Below are positions 52,136-62,330 of a DNA stretch of 64,000 bases, piece after piece; the first letter of the stretch is position 1, and every line of letters begins with the position of its first letter. The notes below the pieces were generated by a model. That model searched no databases. It was not told where the DNA came from and worked only from the letters and a program-made list of their open reading frames with translations. Source of the stretch: Halomonas halodenitrificans DSM 735 (lineage in GTDB: Bacteria > Pseudomonadota > Gammaproteobacteria > Pseudomonadales > Halomonadaceae). The stretch is taken from contig NZ_JHVH01000009.1 in NCBI RefSeq assembly GCF_000620045.1, forward strand, positions 1 to 64,000, in the 5' to 3' direction. The position numbers and the translations under genes are program-made.

Positions 52136-54508
52136 ATGGACGCCACCAAACGCATCACCGCGCGCCTCGCCGAAGAGCTATCCATTCGTCCACAGCAGGT
52201 CACGGCCACGCTGGAGCTGCTCGACGGCGGGGCGACCGTGCCCTTCATTGCCCGCTACCGCAAGGAAGTGACCGGCGGGCTCGACGATACCCAGCTGCGC
52301 AATCTGCATGAGCGCCTGGGCTATCTGCGTGAGCTGGAAGACCGCCGGGCCACGGTGCTGGCCACCATCGAGGAACAGGGCAAGCTGACCGACGAGCTGG
52401 CCGGGCTGATCGGGGCCGCGGATACCAAGCAGCGCCTCGAGGACCTCTATCTGCCCTACAAGAAGAAGCGTCGCACCAAGGCGCAGATCGCGCGTGAAGC
52501 GGGGCTCGAGCCGCTGGCGGATGCCCTGCTGGCCGACCCCAGCCTCGACCCCGAGGCCGAGGCGGCGGGGTATCTGCGTCCCGCAGAGGGCGATATTGCC
52601 GCGGTGGAAGACACCAAGGCCGCCCTGGACGGCGCCCGCCAGATCCTGATGGAGCGCTTCGCCGAGGACGCCGAGCTGGTCGGCCGACTGCGCGAGCGGC
52701 TATGGAGCGAGGGCGAGCTCAGCGCCCGAGTCATTCCGGGCAAGGAGCACGAGGGCGCCAAGTTCTCCGACTACTTCGAACACGATGAACGCCTGGCCAA
52801 GGCGCCTTCCCACCGGGCGCTGGCCATGTTCCGCGGCCGCAACGAGGGCGTGCTGACGCTGGTGATTCGCCTGCCGGGGGAGGAGGAGGCGCCGATCCAT
52901 CCGGCCCAGGTCGCCATCGCCAAGCACTTTGCCATCCGTGACGAGGGGCGTGCCGCCGACAAGTGGCTGCGCGACGTGGTGCGCTGGACCTGGCGGGTCA
53001 AGCTCTACACCCATCTGGAGACCGAACTGCTGGGGCGGTTGCGCGAGGGCGCCGAACTCGAGGCCATCGAGGTCTTCGCGGCCAACCTCAAGGACCTGCT
53101 GCTGGCCGCCCCCGCGGGGCAGAAGGCGACGCTCGCCATCGATCCCGGCCTGCGTACCGGCTGCAAGGTGGCGGTGGTGGATGCCACCGGCCAGTTCCTG
53201 GCTCACACCACCATCTATCCCCATGCCCCGCGCAATGCCTGGGACGCCTCGCTGGCCGAGCTCGCCAGGCTGGTGGAGCGCCACGATGTGGCGCTGATTG
53301 CCGTGGGCAACGGCACCGCCAGCCGCGAGACCGACCGCCTGGCCGGCGACCTGGTGAAGCAGCTGGCCGGCAAGCGCGCCCTCTCCAAGGTGATGGTCAG
53401 CGAGGCCGGCGCCTCGGTCTATTCGGCCTCGGAGTATGCCGCCCGGGAACTGCCCGATCTGGATGTCACCATCCGGGGCGCGGTCTCCATCGCCCGGCGC
53501 CTGCAGGACCCCCTGGCCGAGCTGGTCAAGATCGAACCCAAGTCCATCGGTGTGGGCCAGTACCAGCATGACGTCTCCCAGGTGCAGCTGTCGCGCAGCC
53601 TAGAGGCGGTCATCGAGGACTGCGTCAACGCCATCGGGGTCGATCTCAACACCGCCTCCAGCGCGCTGCTCTCTCGGGTGGCGGGTCTCTCGCCGGCGCT
53701 GGCCGAGGCCATCGTCGCGCGGCGCAATGCCGAGGGGCCCTTCGCCAGCCGCAAGCAGCTGCTCGATGTCGGCCGCCTGGGGCCCAAGACCTTCGAGCAG
53801 TGTGCCGGCTTTTTGCGCATCATGAACGGCGATAACCCGCTCGATGCCAGCGCCGTGCACCCCGAGGCCTACCCCGTGGTCGAGCGTATCGCCGAAAGAA
53901 GCCGCCGCGAGCTCGGCAGCCTGATCGGCGACAGCGCCACCCTCAAGGCCGTGAAGCCCACCGAGTTTGCCGACGAGCGTTTCGGGGTGCCCACCATTAC
54001 CGATATTCTCGCCGAGCTCGACAAGCCGGGCCGCGATCCGCGACCCGAGTTCAAGGCCGCCGAATTCCGCGAGGGGGTCGAGACCCTCAAGGACCTGGAA
54101 CCGGGCATGGTGCTCGAGGGTAGCGTCACCAACGTCACCCACTTCGGTGCCTTCGTGGATATCGGCGTCCATCAGGATGGCCTGGTGCATATCTCGGCGC
54201 TTTCCGACAAGTTTGTCGAAGATCCTCGTTCGGTGGTCAAGGCCGGCGATATCGTCAGGGTCAAGGTGATGAACGTCGACCTGGAGCGTGCGCGGATCGG
54301 TCTCTCCATGCGCCTCGACGACCAGCCGGACGAGCAGGACGCCGGCCGCCGTGGCGGTGAGCGGTCCCGAGCCGGCCAGCAGCCGGCAGGCAAGAAGCCG
54401 CAGCGCAAGGGCGCTCGGGGCGGCGGCGGTAGCCGCTCGCGGGACGACGAGCCGGGACAGGTAGGCGCCCTGGGTGCCGCGCTGCTCAAGGCGAAGCAGA
54501 AACACTAG
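52136..54508 (+). CDS. tex: RNA-binding transcription accessory protein Tex
   Basis: The product has 790 residues. Order: N-terminal helical domain ([17 protein letters not shown]), YqgF/RNase H-like domain (about 330-455, [32 protein letters not shown]), helix-hairpin-helix (about 500-560, [35 protein letters not shown]) and S1 RNA-binding domain (about 655-725, [20 protein letters not shown]). The C-terminal tail is basic and low-complexity. The family binds RNA, affects transcription and is often essential for stress or virulence. Confidence 0.97.
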   Translation: MDATKRITARLAEELSIRPQQVTATLELLDGGATVPFIARYRKEVTGGLDDTQLRNLHERLGYLRELEDRRATVLATIEEQGKLTDELAGLIGAADTKQRLEDLYLPYKKKRRTKAQIAREAGLEPLADALLADPSLDPEAEAAGYLRPAEGDIAAVEDTKAALDGARQILMERFAEDAELVGRLRERLWSEGELSARVIPGKEHEGAKFSDYFEHDERLAKAPSHRALAMFRGRNEGVLTLVIRLPGEEEAPIHPAQVAIAKHFAIRDEGRAADKWLRDVVRWTWRVKLYTHLETELLGRLREGAELEAIEVFAANLKDLLLAAPAGQKATLAIDPGLRTGCKVAVVDATGQFLAHTTIYPHAPRNAWDASLAELARLVERHDVALIAVGNGTASRETDRLAGDLVKQLAGKRALSKVMVSEAGASVYSASEYAARELPDLDVTIRGAVSIARRLQDPLAELVKIEPKSIGVGQYQHDVSQVQLSRSLEAVIEDCVNAIGVDLNTASSALLSRVAGLSPALAEAIVARRNAEGPFASRKQLLDVGRLGPKTFEQCAGFLRIMNGDNPLDASAVHPEAYPVVERIAERSRRELGSLIGDSATLKAVKPTEFADERFGVPTITDILAELDKPGRDPRPEFKAAEFREGVETLKDLEPGMVLEGSVTNVTHFGAFVDIGVHQDGLVHISALSDKFVEDPRSVVKAGDIVRVKVMNVDLERARIGLSMRLDDQPDEQDAGRRGGERSRAGQQPAGKKPQRKGARGGGGSRSRDDEPGQVGALGAALLKAKQKH

Positions 54509-54688
54509 CCGGCGTGCCGCCAGCCGGCAGGCGGGGTGAAGTCCCAAGCCGGCTAACCTTTGCATGGCGGCCGTCAGGTAGCATAATCAGCCTATCAATG
54601 GGCGCCGCTTGGGCGCCCGTCTCATTATCAGCGTGGCGAGCCGTCTCGGTGCCTTCCACCGCGCCTTCCCAACACAAGGGGTGCTACC

Positions 54689-56299
54689 TTGTCCGAATCA
54701 CTCACCAATCTCGTTTCCCGCCTGGAGGGCTCAGCCCGTCAGGGTGAGTTCAGTCGACTGCGCCGCGGCCTCGAGAAGGAAGGGTTGCGCGTCGACCCCG
54801 AGGGACGCATCGCCCAGTCGCTGCACCCTCGGTCGCTGGGCTCCAAGCTGACTCATCCGCATATCACCACGGATTATTCCGAGGCGCTGCTGGAATACAT
54901 CACGCCGGTGACCTGCCGGGCCGTCGATGCCATGGCGTTTCTCGGCGACCTGCACCGTTTCAGCTATCGCTACCTGGGCGATGAGCTGATCTGGCCGGCC
55001 AGCATGCCGGCGCGCCTCGACGGCAACGACAGCATTCCCATCGCCGATTATGGCGTCTCCAACGTGGGCACCATGAAGCGGGTCTACCGCCAGGGACTCG
55101 ATGTTCGCTACGGGCGCATCATGCAGTCCATCGCCGGGGTGCACTACAACGTCTCGTTGCCCGACGACCTCTGGACGCTGCTGCGTGACCTCGAGGGTGT
55201 CGAGGACACGCCGCTGAACGACTACCGCTCGCAACGCTATTTCGGCCTGATTCGCAATTTTCGGCGCCACAGCTGGCTGCTGCTCTATCTGTTCGGCGCC
55301 TCGCCGGCCATCGATCGCAGCTTCCTGCCCGATGGCAACATTCCCGACAAGCTCGAGCCCCACGGCGAAGAGACGCTGGTGTCGCGCTATGCCACCAGCC
55401 TGCGCATGTCGGATCTGGGCTACCAGAACAAGGTGCAGGAGCAGCTCAAGATCTGCTTCAACTCGCTCTCCAACTACGTCAACACCCTGCGCCATGCCAT
55501 CTCCACGCCGTGGCCGGCCTACGAGGCGTTGGGCGTCAATGCAAATGGCGATTGGCACCAGCTCAACGCCAATATCCTGCAGATCGAGAACGAGTACTAC
55601 AGCGATATCCGCCCCAAGCGGGTGGCCCGCCACGACGAGACGCCAAGCCAGGCCCTGGAGGCCCGGGGCGTGGAGTATATCGAGGTGCGCTGTCTCGACC
55701 TCAACCCCCTGCTGACCCTGGGCGTGGATGAGACCCAGATCCACTTTATCGATACCTTCGTGATGTGGTGCCTGCTCTCCGAGAGCCCGTGGATCCCGGA
55801 TGCCGAGTGCGACACCCTCGACGATAACCGCCAGCTGGTGGTGGAGCGTGGCCGCGACCCCGAGCTGCGTCTGAACCACGCCGGTAACGCGCGCAGCGTG
55901 GCCGACTGGGGCGGGGAGATCCTCGACGAGATGCGTGGCGTCGCCGAGCTGCTCGATGCGCTGGAGGAGGGCACGCCCCATGCCGATGCCGTGGCCGCCA
56001 TGGCCCCGCGCCTGGACGACCCGGCGCTGACGCCCTCCGGTCAGCTGCTGGCGCGGTTGCAGGAGAATGGCGAAGAGTTCTCCGATGCCATCCTGTCCAT
56101 CGCCCGGGAGCAGGCCGAGCAACTTCGCCATGAGCCCATCGACCCCGGTCGGGAGCGGCTCTTCGAGGAGCTGATCGAGACGTCCCATCAACAGCAGACC
56201 CAGATCGAGGGCGCCGATCGTGTCGCCTTTGCCGACTTCCTGAACGACTACTTCGAGCGGGCGCGGGAGTCGCGGGTGACCGCTGGGGCCGGCCAGTGA
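54689..56299 (+). CDS. gshA: Glutamate-cysteine ligase
   Basis: The product has 536 residues, class I proteobacterial type. Motifs are LRRGLEKEGLRVDPEG, THPHITTDYSEALLEYITP, YGVSNVGTMKRVYRQGL, GVHYNVSLP and EVRCLDLNP. It makes gamma-glutamylcysteine, the first step of glutathione synthesis. The start is TTG at 54689 with AAGGGG upstream; no in-frame ATG fits. dsbB overlaps its stop by four bases (GTGA). Confidence 0.96.
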   Translation: MSESLTNLVSRLEGSARQGEFSRLRRGLEKEGLRVDPEGRIAQSLHPRSLGSKLTHPHITTDYSEALLEYITPVTCRAVDAMAFLGDLHRFSYRYLGDELIWPASMPARLDGNDSIPIADYGVSNVGTMKRVYRQGLDVRYGRIMQSIAGVHYNVSLPDDLWTLLRDLEGVEDTPLNDYRSQRYFGLIRNFRRHSWLLLYLFGASPAIDRSFLPDGNIPDKLEPHGEETLVSRYATSLRMSDLGYQNKVQEQLKICFNSLSNYVNTLRHAISTPWPAYEALGVNANGDWHQLNANILQIENEYYSDIRPKRVARHDETPSQALEARGVEYIEVRCLDLNPLLTLGVDETQIHFIDTFVMWCLLSESPWIPDAECDTLDDNRQLVVERGRDPELRLNHAGNARSVADWGGEILDEMRGVAELLDALEEGTPHADAVAAMAPRLDDPALTPSGQLLARLQENGEEFSDAILSIAREQAEQLRHEPIDPGRERLFEELIETSHQQQTQIEGADRVAFADFLNDYFERARESRVTAGAGQ

Positions 56300-56814
56300 G
56301 CGGCCTGGCGCGGCTCGAGGTGCGTCACTGGAGCCTCGCCGGCCTGGCCTTCTGTGTCTTGATGATGGCGGTGGCCCTGGGGCTCGAGCATCTCGTGGGC
56401 CTGGAGCCCTGCCCGCTGTGCATCTTCCAGCGCGTGGCGGTCATCGCCGCGGGGCTCGTGTTCGCCGTGGCGTTGATCCATAACCCCGCCGGCCGCCTCG
56501 GGGCGGCCCTCTACGGCGTGCTGAGCCTGGCGGCCGTCGGCACCGGTATCGGTGTGGCCGGGCGGCACCTCTGGCTACAGTCGCTGCCCGCCGACGAGGT
56601 CCCCAGCTGCGGCCCCGGCCTCGACTACATGCTGGATATCCTGCCCCTGCAGGAGGTGGTCAATATGGTGCTCTCCGGCTCGGGGGAGTGTGCCGAGATC
56701 GACTTCCTGTTCCTGGGTGTCTCCCTGCCCGCCTGGACGCTGGTCGGCTTTATCGTGCTGGCGCTCGCGCCGCTGGGCCTGTTGACCCGCAAGCCGGCCA
56801 TCGCCGAAGTGTAG
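56296..56814 (+). CDS. dsbB: Disulfide bond formation protein DsbB
   Basis: The product has 172 residues with four membrane helices. The first periplasmic pair is in PCPLCIFQRVAV (C-P-L-C) and the second pair in PSCGPGLDYM and GECAEIDF. It re-oxidises DsbA and passes electrons to ubiquinone. GTG 56296 overlaps the gshA stop (GTGA), so the two genes are co-translated. The pairing of thiol metabolism and periplasmic disulfide chemistry is notable. Confidence 0.95.
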   Translation: MSGLARLEVRHWSLAGLAFCVLMMAVALGLEHLVGLEPCPLCIFQRVAVIAAGLVFAVALIHNPAGRLGAALYGVLSLAAVGTGIGVAGRHLWLQSLPADEVPSCGPGLDYMLDILPLQEVVNMVLSGSGECAEIDFLFLGVSLPAWTLVGFIVLALAPLGLLTRKPAIAEV

Positions 56815-56925
56815 GAGCCCGATTTATCCGGCGATAGGTGATCGATGTGGCTCTGTTGGGCATCGCCGAGGTGTCGGGCCAGCAGTCAATCGCGTTCCTG
56901 GGAGGCGGGTGTCCGCCCTGGTGCG

Positions 56926-57606
<681 letters not shown>

Positions 57607-57609
57607 GGG

Positions 57610-58353
57610 TCACTCTCCCAGGTAGGCGTCGCGGACCCGTGGGTCACGGCGGATGGTGTCGCCGTCGCCATGGGCGATGACCCGGCCGGCGACCAGCACC
57701 GAGAGGCGTTCGGCGAGTCGGAATACCGCCTGCATATCGTGCTCGATCAAGAGAATGGGCACCTCGCGCTTCAACGACTCGAGCAGTTCGGTGAGCCGGG
57801 CGGAGCCTTCCGGCCCGAGGCCGGCCATGGGTTCATCCAGCAGCAGGGCGCGGGGCTCGAGCGCCAGGGCGCAGGCGACCTCCAGGGTGCGGCGCTCGCC
57901 GTGGGAGAGCTGCGCCACCGGCGTCCAGGCGCGATGCTCCAGCCCCATGCGGGCGAGGGCCGCCATGGCCGGCTCCAGCAGGCGGCGGTCGCGTTGCACC
58001 GGTGTCCAGAACTTGAAGCTGTGGCCACCGACCGCCTGCACGCCGATCATCACGTTACGGATCACCGTCAGCGGCTCGGCCAGCGACGAGACCTGGAAGC
58101 TGCGGCCCAGCCCGCGTCTTGCGCGGGCTGCGACGCTCAGGTCGGTAATCGCCTCGCCGCCGAGCAGGATGCGGCCGGCATCGGGCCGCAGGGTGCCTGC
58201 GATCTGGGCGATCAACGTCGACTTGCCGGCGCCATTGGGGCCGATCAGGGCATGGATCTCGCCGGGTTGCAGGGTCAGCGAGACATCGTCGGTGGCCGTC
58301 AGGGCGCCGAAGCGCTTGTGAAGCCCTTCGAGGACCAGTACCGCCTCACTCAT
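57610..58353 (-). CDS. Branched-chain-type ABC importer ATPase (LivG-like)
   Basis: The product has 247 residues. P-loop IGPNGAGKSTLIAQ, signature QLSHGERRTLEVACAL, Walker B LLLDEPMAGLGPE, and H-loop LLIEHDMQAVF. It energises import as a heterodimer with the LivF type. It overlaps the LivM-type gene by 8 bases. Confidence 0.95.
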   Translation of the reverse strand: MSEAVLVLEGLHKRFGALTATDDVSLTLQPGEIHALIGPNGAGKSTLIAQIAGTLRPDAGRILLGGEAITDLSVAARARRGLGRSFQVSSLAEPLTVIRNVMIGVQAVGGHSFKFWTPVQRDRRLLEPAMAALARMGLEHRAWTPVAQLSHGERRTLEVACALALEPRALLLDEPMAGLGPEGSARLTELLESLKREVPILLIEHDMQAVFRLAERLSVLVAGRVIAHGDGDTIRRDPRVRDAYLGE

Positions 58354-59377
58354 GGGGTTCTCTCCCGGCCAGCCAGCCCATCACGCCGTGACGGGCGAAC
58401 AGCACCACGCCCAGCAGCACCAGGCCCAGGAACAGCTGCCAGTACTCGGTCAGCCCGCCGAGCAGGGTCTCCATGCCGATAAACAGCACGGCCCCGGCCA
58501 GGGGGCCATAGAGGCGGCCGACGCCGCCCAGGATGACGATCACCATCAGCTCGCCGGACATGTGCCAGCTGAGCATGCTGGGGCTGACGAAGCCGTTGAG
58601 ATCGGCATACAGCGCCCCGGCCAGGCCGGTGATCATCGCCGAGACCACGAAGGCCAGCAGGCGGATGGGGTAGGGGGAGACGCCGGCGGTGGCCAGGCGG
58701 GTTTCGTTGAGTCGCGCCATGGTCAGGGCCGCGCCGAAGCGAGAGCCCATCAGCCGTGAGGTGATCGCCATGGCCAGCACCAGGCCGGCGAAGCAGATCA
58801 GAAAGAAGGTCAGCGGGTCCTGGGTGTCGAGCCCCGGCAGCCGATTGCGCAGGTAGATGGGCAGGCCATCCTGGCCGCCGTAGGTCGGCCAGGAATTGGC
58901 GAAGTAATACACCATCTGGGCAAAGGCCAGGGTGATCATGATGAAGTAGACCCCGGAGGTGCGCAGCGAGACGGCGCCGATCAGCAGCGCCAGCAGGCCG
59001 CAGGCGAGCATCGCCAGGGGCCACAGCACCAGCAGGTTGTCGCTGCCGGGCAGCAGGCCCATGAAGGCGGTGGCATCGAAGGCATGGTAGGCGCCGATCC
59101 CGGCGACATAGCCGCCCAGGCCGAAGTAGGCGGCGTGGCCGAAGCTGATCATGCCGCCGTAGCCCAGCGCCAGATTGAGCCCCACCCCGGCCATGGCGAT
59201 CAGGGTCAGACGAGAGGCGAGGGATACATAGTAGGGCTGCCCCAGCAGGTGGGCGACCACCGGTAGCGCCAGCAGCAGGGCCAGCATGACGAGCTGTATT
59301 CCCCCCTGGCGGCCGAAGCGGCGCGGTGAGGCGGGCGGTTCCAGGTGAGCGGTGCCGGAAGGCGTCGAATCAGTCAT
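58346..59377 (-). CDS. Branched-chain-type ABC importer permease (LivM-like)
   Basis: The product has 343 residues and about nine membrane segments. LivM marks are ALGYGGMISFGHAAYFGLGGYVAGIGAYH and GLAGALYADLNGFVSPSMLSW with VIVILGGVGRLYGPLAGA, cited in parts. It overlaps both neighbours (8 bases each), so LivH, LivM and LivG types are translated together. Confidence 0.94.
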   Translation of the reverse strand: MTDSTPSGTAHLEPPASPRRFGRQGGIQLVMLALLLALPVVAHLLGQPYYVSLASRLTLIAMAGVGLNLALGYGGMISFGHAAYFGLGGYVAGIGAYHAFDATAFMGLLPGSDNLLVLWPLAMLACGLLALLIGAVSLRTSGVYFIMITLAFAQMVYYFANSWPTYGGQDGLPIYLRNRLPGLDTQDPLTFFLICFAGLVLAMAITSRLMGSRFGAALTMARLNETRLATAGVSPYPIRLLAFVVSAMITGLAGALYADLNGFVSPSMLSWHMSGELMVIVILGGVGRLYGPLAGAVLFIGMETLLGGLTEYWQLFLGLVLLGVVLFARHGVMGWLAGREPHE

Positions 59378-60290
59378 TGGCGGTGAAGAGTCCCTTGGGC
59401 TTGAAGGCCAGGATCACGGCCATGAGGATATAGATCAGCATCGAGGCCAGGGCGGCACCCACGTCGGTGGCCTCGGAGGGAGGCAAAAAGCCGCGGAAGA
59501 ACAGCGGCAGGAAGACCCGGCCCAGGGTATCCACCATTCCCACCAGCAAAGCACCCAGCAGGGCACCCTTGATGGAGCCGATGCCGCCGATGACGATCAC
59601 CACGAAGGCCAGGATCAGCACCGGCTCGCCCATGCCCACCTGTACCGACTGCAGCGCGCCGACCAAGGCCCCGGCCAGGCCGGCGAGCCCCGCGCCGAGG
59701 GCGAAGACCGCGGTATAGAGGCGCGAGATATCGATACCCAGGGCACCGATCATCTCCCGGTCACTCTCGCCGGCGCGTACGCGCATGCCCAGTCGGGTCT
59801 TCGAGATCAGCAGGTAGAGCGCCACCGCCACCGCGATGCCCACGCCGATGGTCACCAGCCGGTAGAGCGGATAGCGGGCATCGCCGGGCAGGGTGACATA
59901 GCCCGATAGCCACTCAGGCGTGTTCAGCCACAGCGGCGAGGCGCCGAACAGCCAGCGCGTGCCTTCGGAGAAGATCAGGATCAGGGCGAAGGTGGCCAGC
60001 ACCTGGTCGAGGTGCGAGCGGTGGTAGAGCCGGCGGACGACGATCAGCTCCACCAGCGCCCCCACCGCGGCGGCGCCCAGCAGGCCCGCTCCCAGGCCCA
60101 GCAGGAAGGAGCCGCTGGCGGCGGTGACCGCCGCGGTCAGGTAGGCCCCCACCATGTAGAAGGATCCATGGGCCAGGTTGATCAGGCCCATGACCCCGAA
60201 TATCAGGGTCAGGCCGCTGGCCATCAAGAACAGCATGGTGCCCAGCTGTAGGCCGTTGATCAGTTGCTCGAGAAACAGGGTGGCTGACAC
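59370..60290 (-). CDS. Branched-chain-type ABC importer permease (LivH-like)
   Basis: The product has 306 residues. LivH marks are ASGLTLIFGVMGLINLAHGSF and RVRAGESDREMIGALGIDISRL, and VVIVIGGIGSIKGAL. GTG 60290 is chosen (INGLQLGTMLF follows soon); the open frame to 60539 lies in the preceding binding-protein gene and is rejected. The spacing from the binding-protein stop is 13 bases. Confidence 0.92.
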   Translation of the reverse strand: MSATLFLEQLINGLQLGTMLFLMASGLTLIFGVMGLINLAHGSFYMVGAYLTAAVTAASGSFLLGLGAGLLGAAAVGALVELIVVRRLYHRSHLDQVLATFALILIFSEGTRWLFGASPLWLNTPEWLSGYVTLPGDARYPLYRLVTIGVGIAVAVALYLLISKTRLGMRVRAGESDREMIGALGIDISRLYTAVFALGAGLAGLAGALVGALQSVQVGMGEPVLILAFVVIVIGGIGSIKGALLGALLVGMVDTLGRVFLPLFFRGFLPPSEATDVGAALASMLIYILMAVILAFKPKGLFTAND

Positions 60291-60303
60291 GTTCTGGGGT
60301 CCG

Positions 60304-61446
60304 TTACATCTTGCAGTCGACGTGATAGATATCCTGGATATCTTCCACGGCAATGCCGAGCAGGCGGTTGGTGGGTTCGCCATCCTCGCCGGCGACGACA
60401 TCGCGTACGTAGATGTCCTGGATGGGGTGCTGGTTGGGGCCGAAACGGAATTCACCGCGGACCGAGTCGAAGTCCGCCTCGCGCAGGGCCTCGCGGAAGG
60501 CGTCCTGGTCGTCGGGGCGGGCCTGTTCCAGGGCGGCAAGGATCAGGTTGGCGGTATCGAAGCCCTGGGCGGCATACAGGGTCGGCATGCGCTCAAAGGC
60601 CTCCTGAAAGCTCTCGACGAAGGCACGATTGGTATCGTTGTTCAGGTCGTAGGCCCACAGGGACGTGTTCTTGGCGCCGATGGCGGCCTCGCCTACTGCC
60701 TTGACAAGAGTTTCATCGAAGGAGAAGGCGGCGCCGAATATCGGCATCTCCACGCCGGCGTTCTGCCACTGTTTCATGAAGGAGATGCCCATGCCGCCGG
60801 GCAGGAAGAAGAACAGGCTATCGGCATCGCTGGCGCGAATCTGGGCGATCTCGGCGGCGTAGTCGGTCTGGCCTATCCGGGTGTAGAGCTCGCCGGCGAC
60901 CTCGCCTTCGTACAAGTGCTTGAATCCCGCCAGGGCGTCGGTACCCGCCGGATAGTTGGGGGCCAGGATGATCGGGTTTTCGAAGCCCTCTTCATGCATG
61001 TAGGCCCCCATGGCCCCGTGCAGGTTGTCATTCTGGTAGGCGACGTTGAAGTAGTTCTCGTGGCACATGCGCCCGGCAAGATCCGAGGGACCGGCATTGG
61101 GCGACAGGTAGAAGGTCCCCTGGCGAACCACGGAGGGCACCACGGCCATGGCCAGGTTGGACCAGATGATGCCGGTCATGAGGTCCACGTCGTCGCGCTG
61201 CATAAGCTCGTTGGACAGGTTGCGCGCCAGATCGGGCTTGCGGGCATCGTCCTTCACCAGCACCTCGATATCATCGCGACCCGACTGCTCGATGGCCAGC
61301 ATGAAGGCATCGCGGACATCGACGCCCAGGTGAGAGCCACCCCCGGAAAGGGTGGTGATCATGCCGATCTTGACCTCTTCGGCATGGGCGGTGGCAGTGC
61401 CGGTGGCGAGCAGCAGGCCGAGACCCAGGCGAGCAAGCTGTTTCAT
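60304..61446 (-). CDS. ABC importer periplasmic binding protein (Leu/Ile/Val-type fold)
   Basis: The product has 380 residues. Signal peptide (about 1-23, ending TAHA) and a Peripl_BP_6 fold: VKIGMITTLSGGGSHLG, DLMTGIIWSNLAMAV, FYLSPNAGPSDLAGRMC, YAAQGFDTANLILAALE. It captures the ligand for the following permease-ATPase complex. The ligand is uncertain; close relatives carry amino acids, amides or aromatic acids. ATG 61446 is preferred to the longer frame (61485). Confidence 0.93.
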   Translation of the reverse strand: MKQLARLGLGLLLATGTATAHAEEVKIGMITTLSGGGSHLGVDVRDAFMLAIEQSGRDDIEVLVKDDARKPDLARNLSNELMQRDDVDLMTGIIWSNLAMAVVPSVVRQGTFYLSPNAGPSDLAGRMCHENYFNVAYQNDNLHGAMGAYMHEEGFENPIILAPNYPAGTDALAGFKHLYEGEVAGELYTRIGQTDYAAEIAQIRASDADSLFFFLPGGMGISFMKQWQNAGVEMPIFGAAFSFDETLVKAVGEAAIGAKNTSLWAYDLNNDTNRAFVESFQEAFERMPTLYAAQGFDTANLILAALEQARPDDQDAFREALREADFDSVRGEFRFGPNQHPIQDIYVRDVVAGEDGEPTNRLLGIAVEDIQDIYHVDCKM

Positions 61447-61677
61447 GAAGAACCTCGAGAAGCGGGATATTGTTGGTGTCGACATAGACTACCAAGGAAA
61501 TGCCCGTTCAAGGCAGTGGAAAAGGCCGCAATAGTCGTCTTGACGGCGTGGGCCGTCCACGTTCGAGCCTGCAGGATTGACAGCCCCATCCGGTAGCGCG
61601 ACTCTGGTGCTGACCCGGCCGGGCGCTGGACGCCCTCGGCACCCATGAGCTTGCTCGACCCAATGATTGGAGGTCCC

Positions 61678-62178
61678 ATGCTGGAGAACTGCAAGAGCGC
61701 CCTGGAGCGCTGGGGTGGTGTACACCAGCTGATCGATCGCTGGCTGGACCAGCGCCGAGACCTGTTGGTCAACCTCATCGAGCTCAAGGAGATCAGCGAT
61801 GTCGAGCTGGAGGCGGTGACCAAGGAGCGCATCGATGCCTTCAGCGAACTGCTGATGGATTACATCAGCGCCGGCCATTTCGAGGCCTATCCCCAGCTGC
61901 GCGAGGAGGCCCGGGCCTTCGAGGACGATGCCGCCCTGACCCTGGCCGATAGCCTGCTGGCGCGCCTGGAGAACTCCACCGCCCTGATGCTCGATTTCGA
62001 TGACGAGTATGCGAGCCCGGGGCGCGTACGCCAGAACCTCGTGCGTCTGCCCGCCTGGCTGGAGCGCCTGGCCCACGGCCTGAGCGAGCGTTTCGACCTG
62101 GAGGACAAGTTGATCGGACGAGTTCACGCCCGCCATGCGCCGGATGCCGCCCGGGCGGAGGCGGTCTCCCGCCCGTAG
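61678..62178 (+). CDS. rsd: Regulator of sigma D (Rsd/AlgQ family)
   Basis: The product has 166 residues, all alpha-helical. Rsd marks are RWGGVHQLIDRWLDQRRDLLV, FSELLMDYISAGHFE, and LPAWLERLAHGLSERFDLEDKLI. It binds sigma-70 and shifts RNA polymerase to alternative sigma factors in stationary phase. GGAGG precedes ATG 61678. The gene is followed by a run of GGGGACAGT repeats. Confidence 0.93.
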   Translation: MLENCKSALERWGGVHQLIDRWLDQRRDLLVNLIELKEISDVELEAVTKERIDAFSELLMDYISAGHFEAYPQLREEARAFEDDAALTLADSLLARLENSTALMLDFDDEYASPGRVRQNLVRLPAWLERLAHGLSERFDLEDKLIGRVHARHAPDAARAEAVSRP

Positions 62179-62206
62179 GAGCGTGATTTTAGCCCGCAGG
62201 GGACTG

Positions 62207-62313
62207 CCCGGGGACAGTCCCCTTAACCCCCGGGGACAGTCCCCCAACCCCCGGGGACAGTCCCCTTAACCCCCGGGGACAGTTCCCTTAACCCCCGGGG
62301 ACAGTTCCCTTTG
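62207..62313. repeat. Five tandem palindromic repeats, GGGGACAGTCCCC type
   Basis: Five units of 21-23 bases have the core CCCGGGGACAGTCCCC followed by TTAAC or CAAC. The last two units have AGTTCCC. Each unit is palindromic (GGGGAC-AGT-CCCC). They lie between rsd and the convergent RND gene. They may terminate transcription or be REP-like sequences of the kind mobilised by RAYT transposases; no such gene is in the window. Confidence 0.92.
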
Positions 62314-62330
62314 CTACGAGCGCCGGTTGA

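Noticed and set aside
54731-56191. Minus-strand frame of 486 codons opposite gshA
   Set aside because: It arises from GC-skewed third positions of gshA and has no recognisable motif.
62207-62313. CRISPR array
   Set aside because: Units are contiguous without unique spacers, and no cas genes were seen. They are tandem palindromes.
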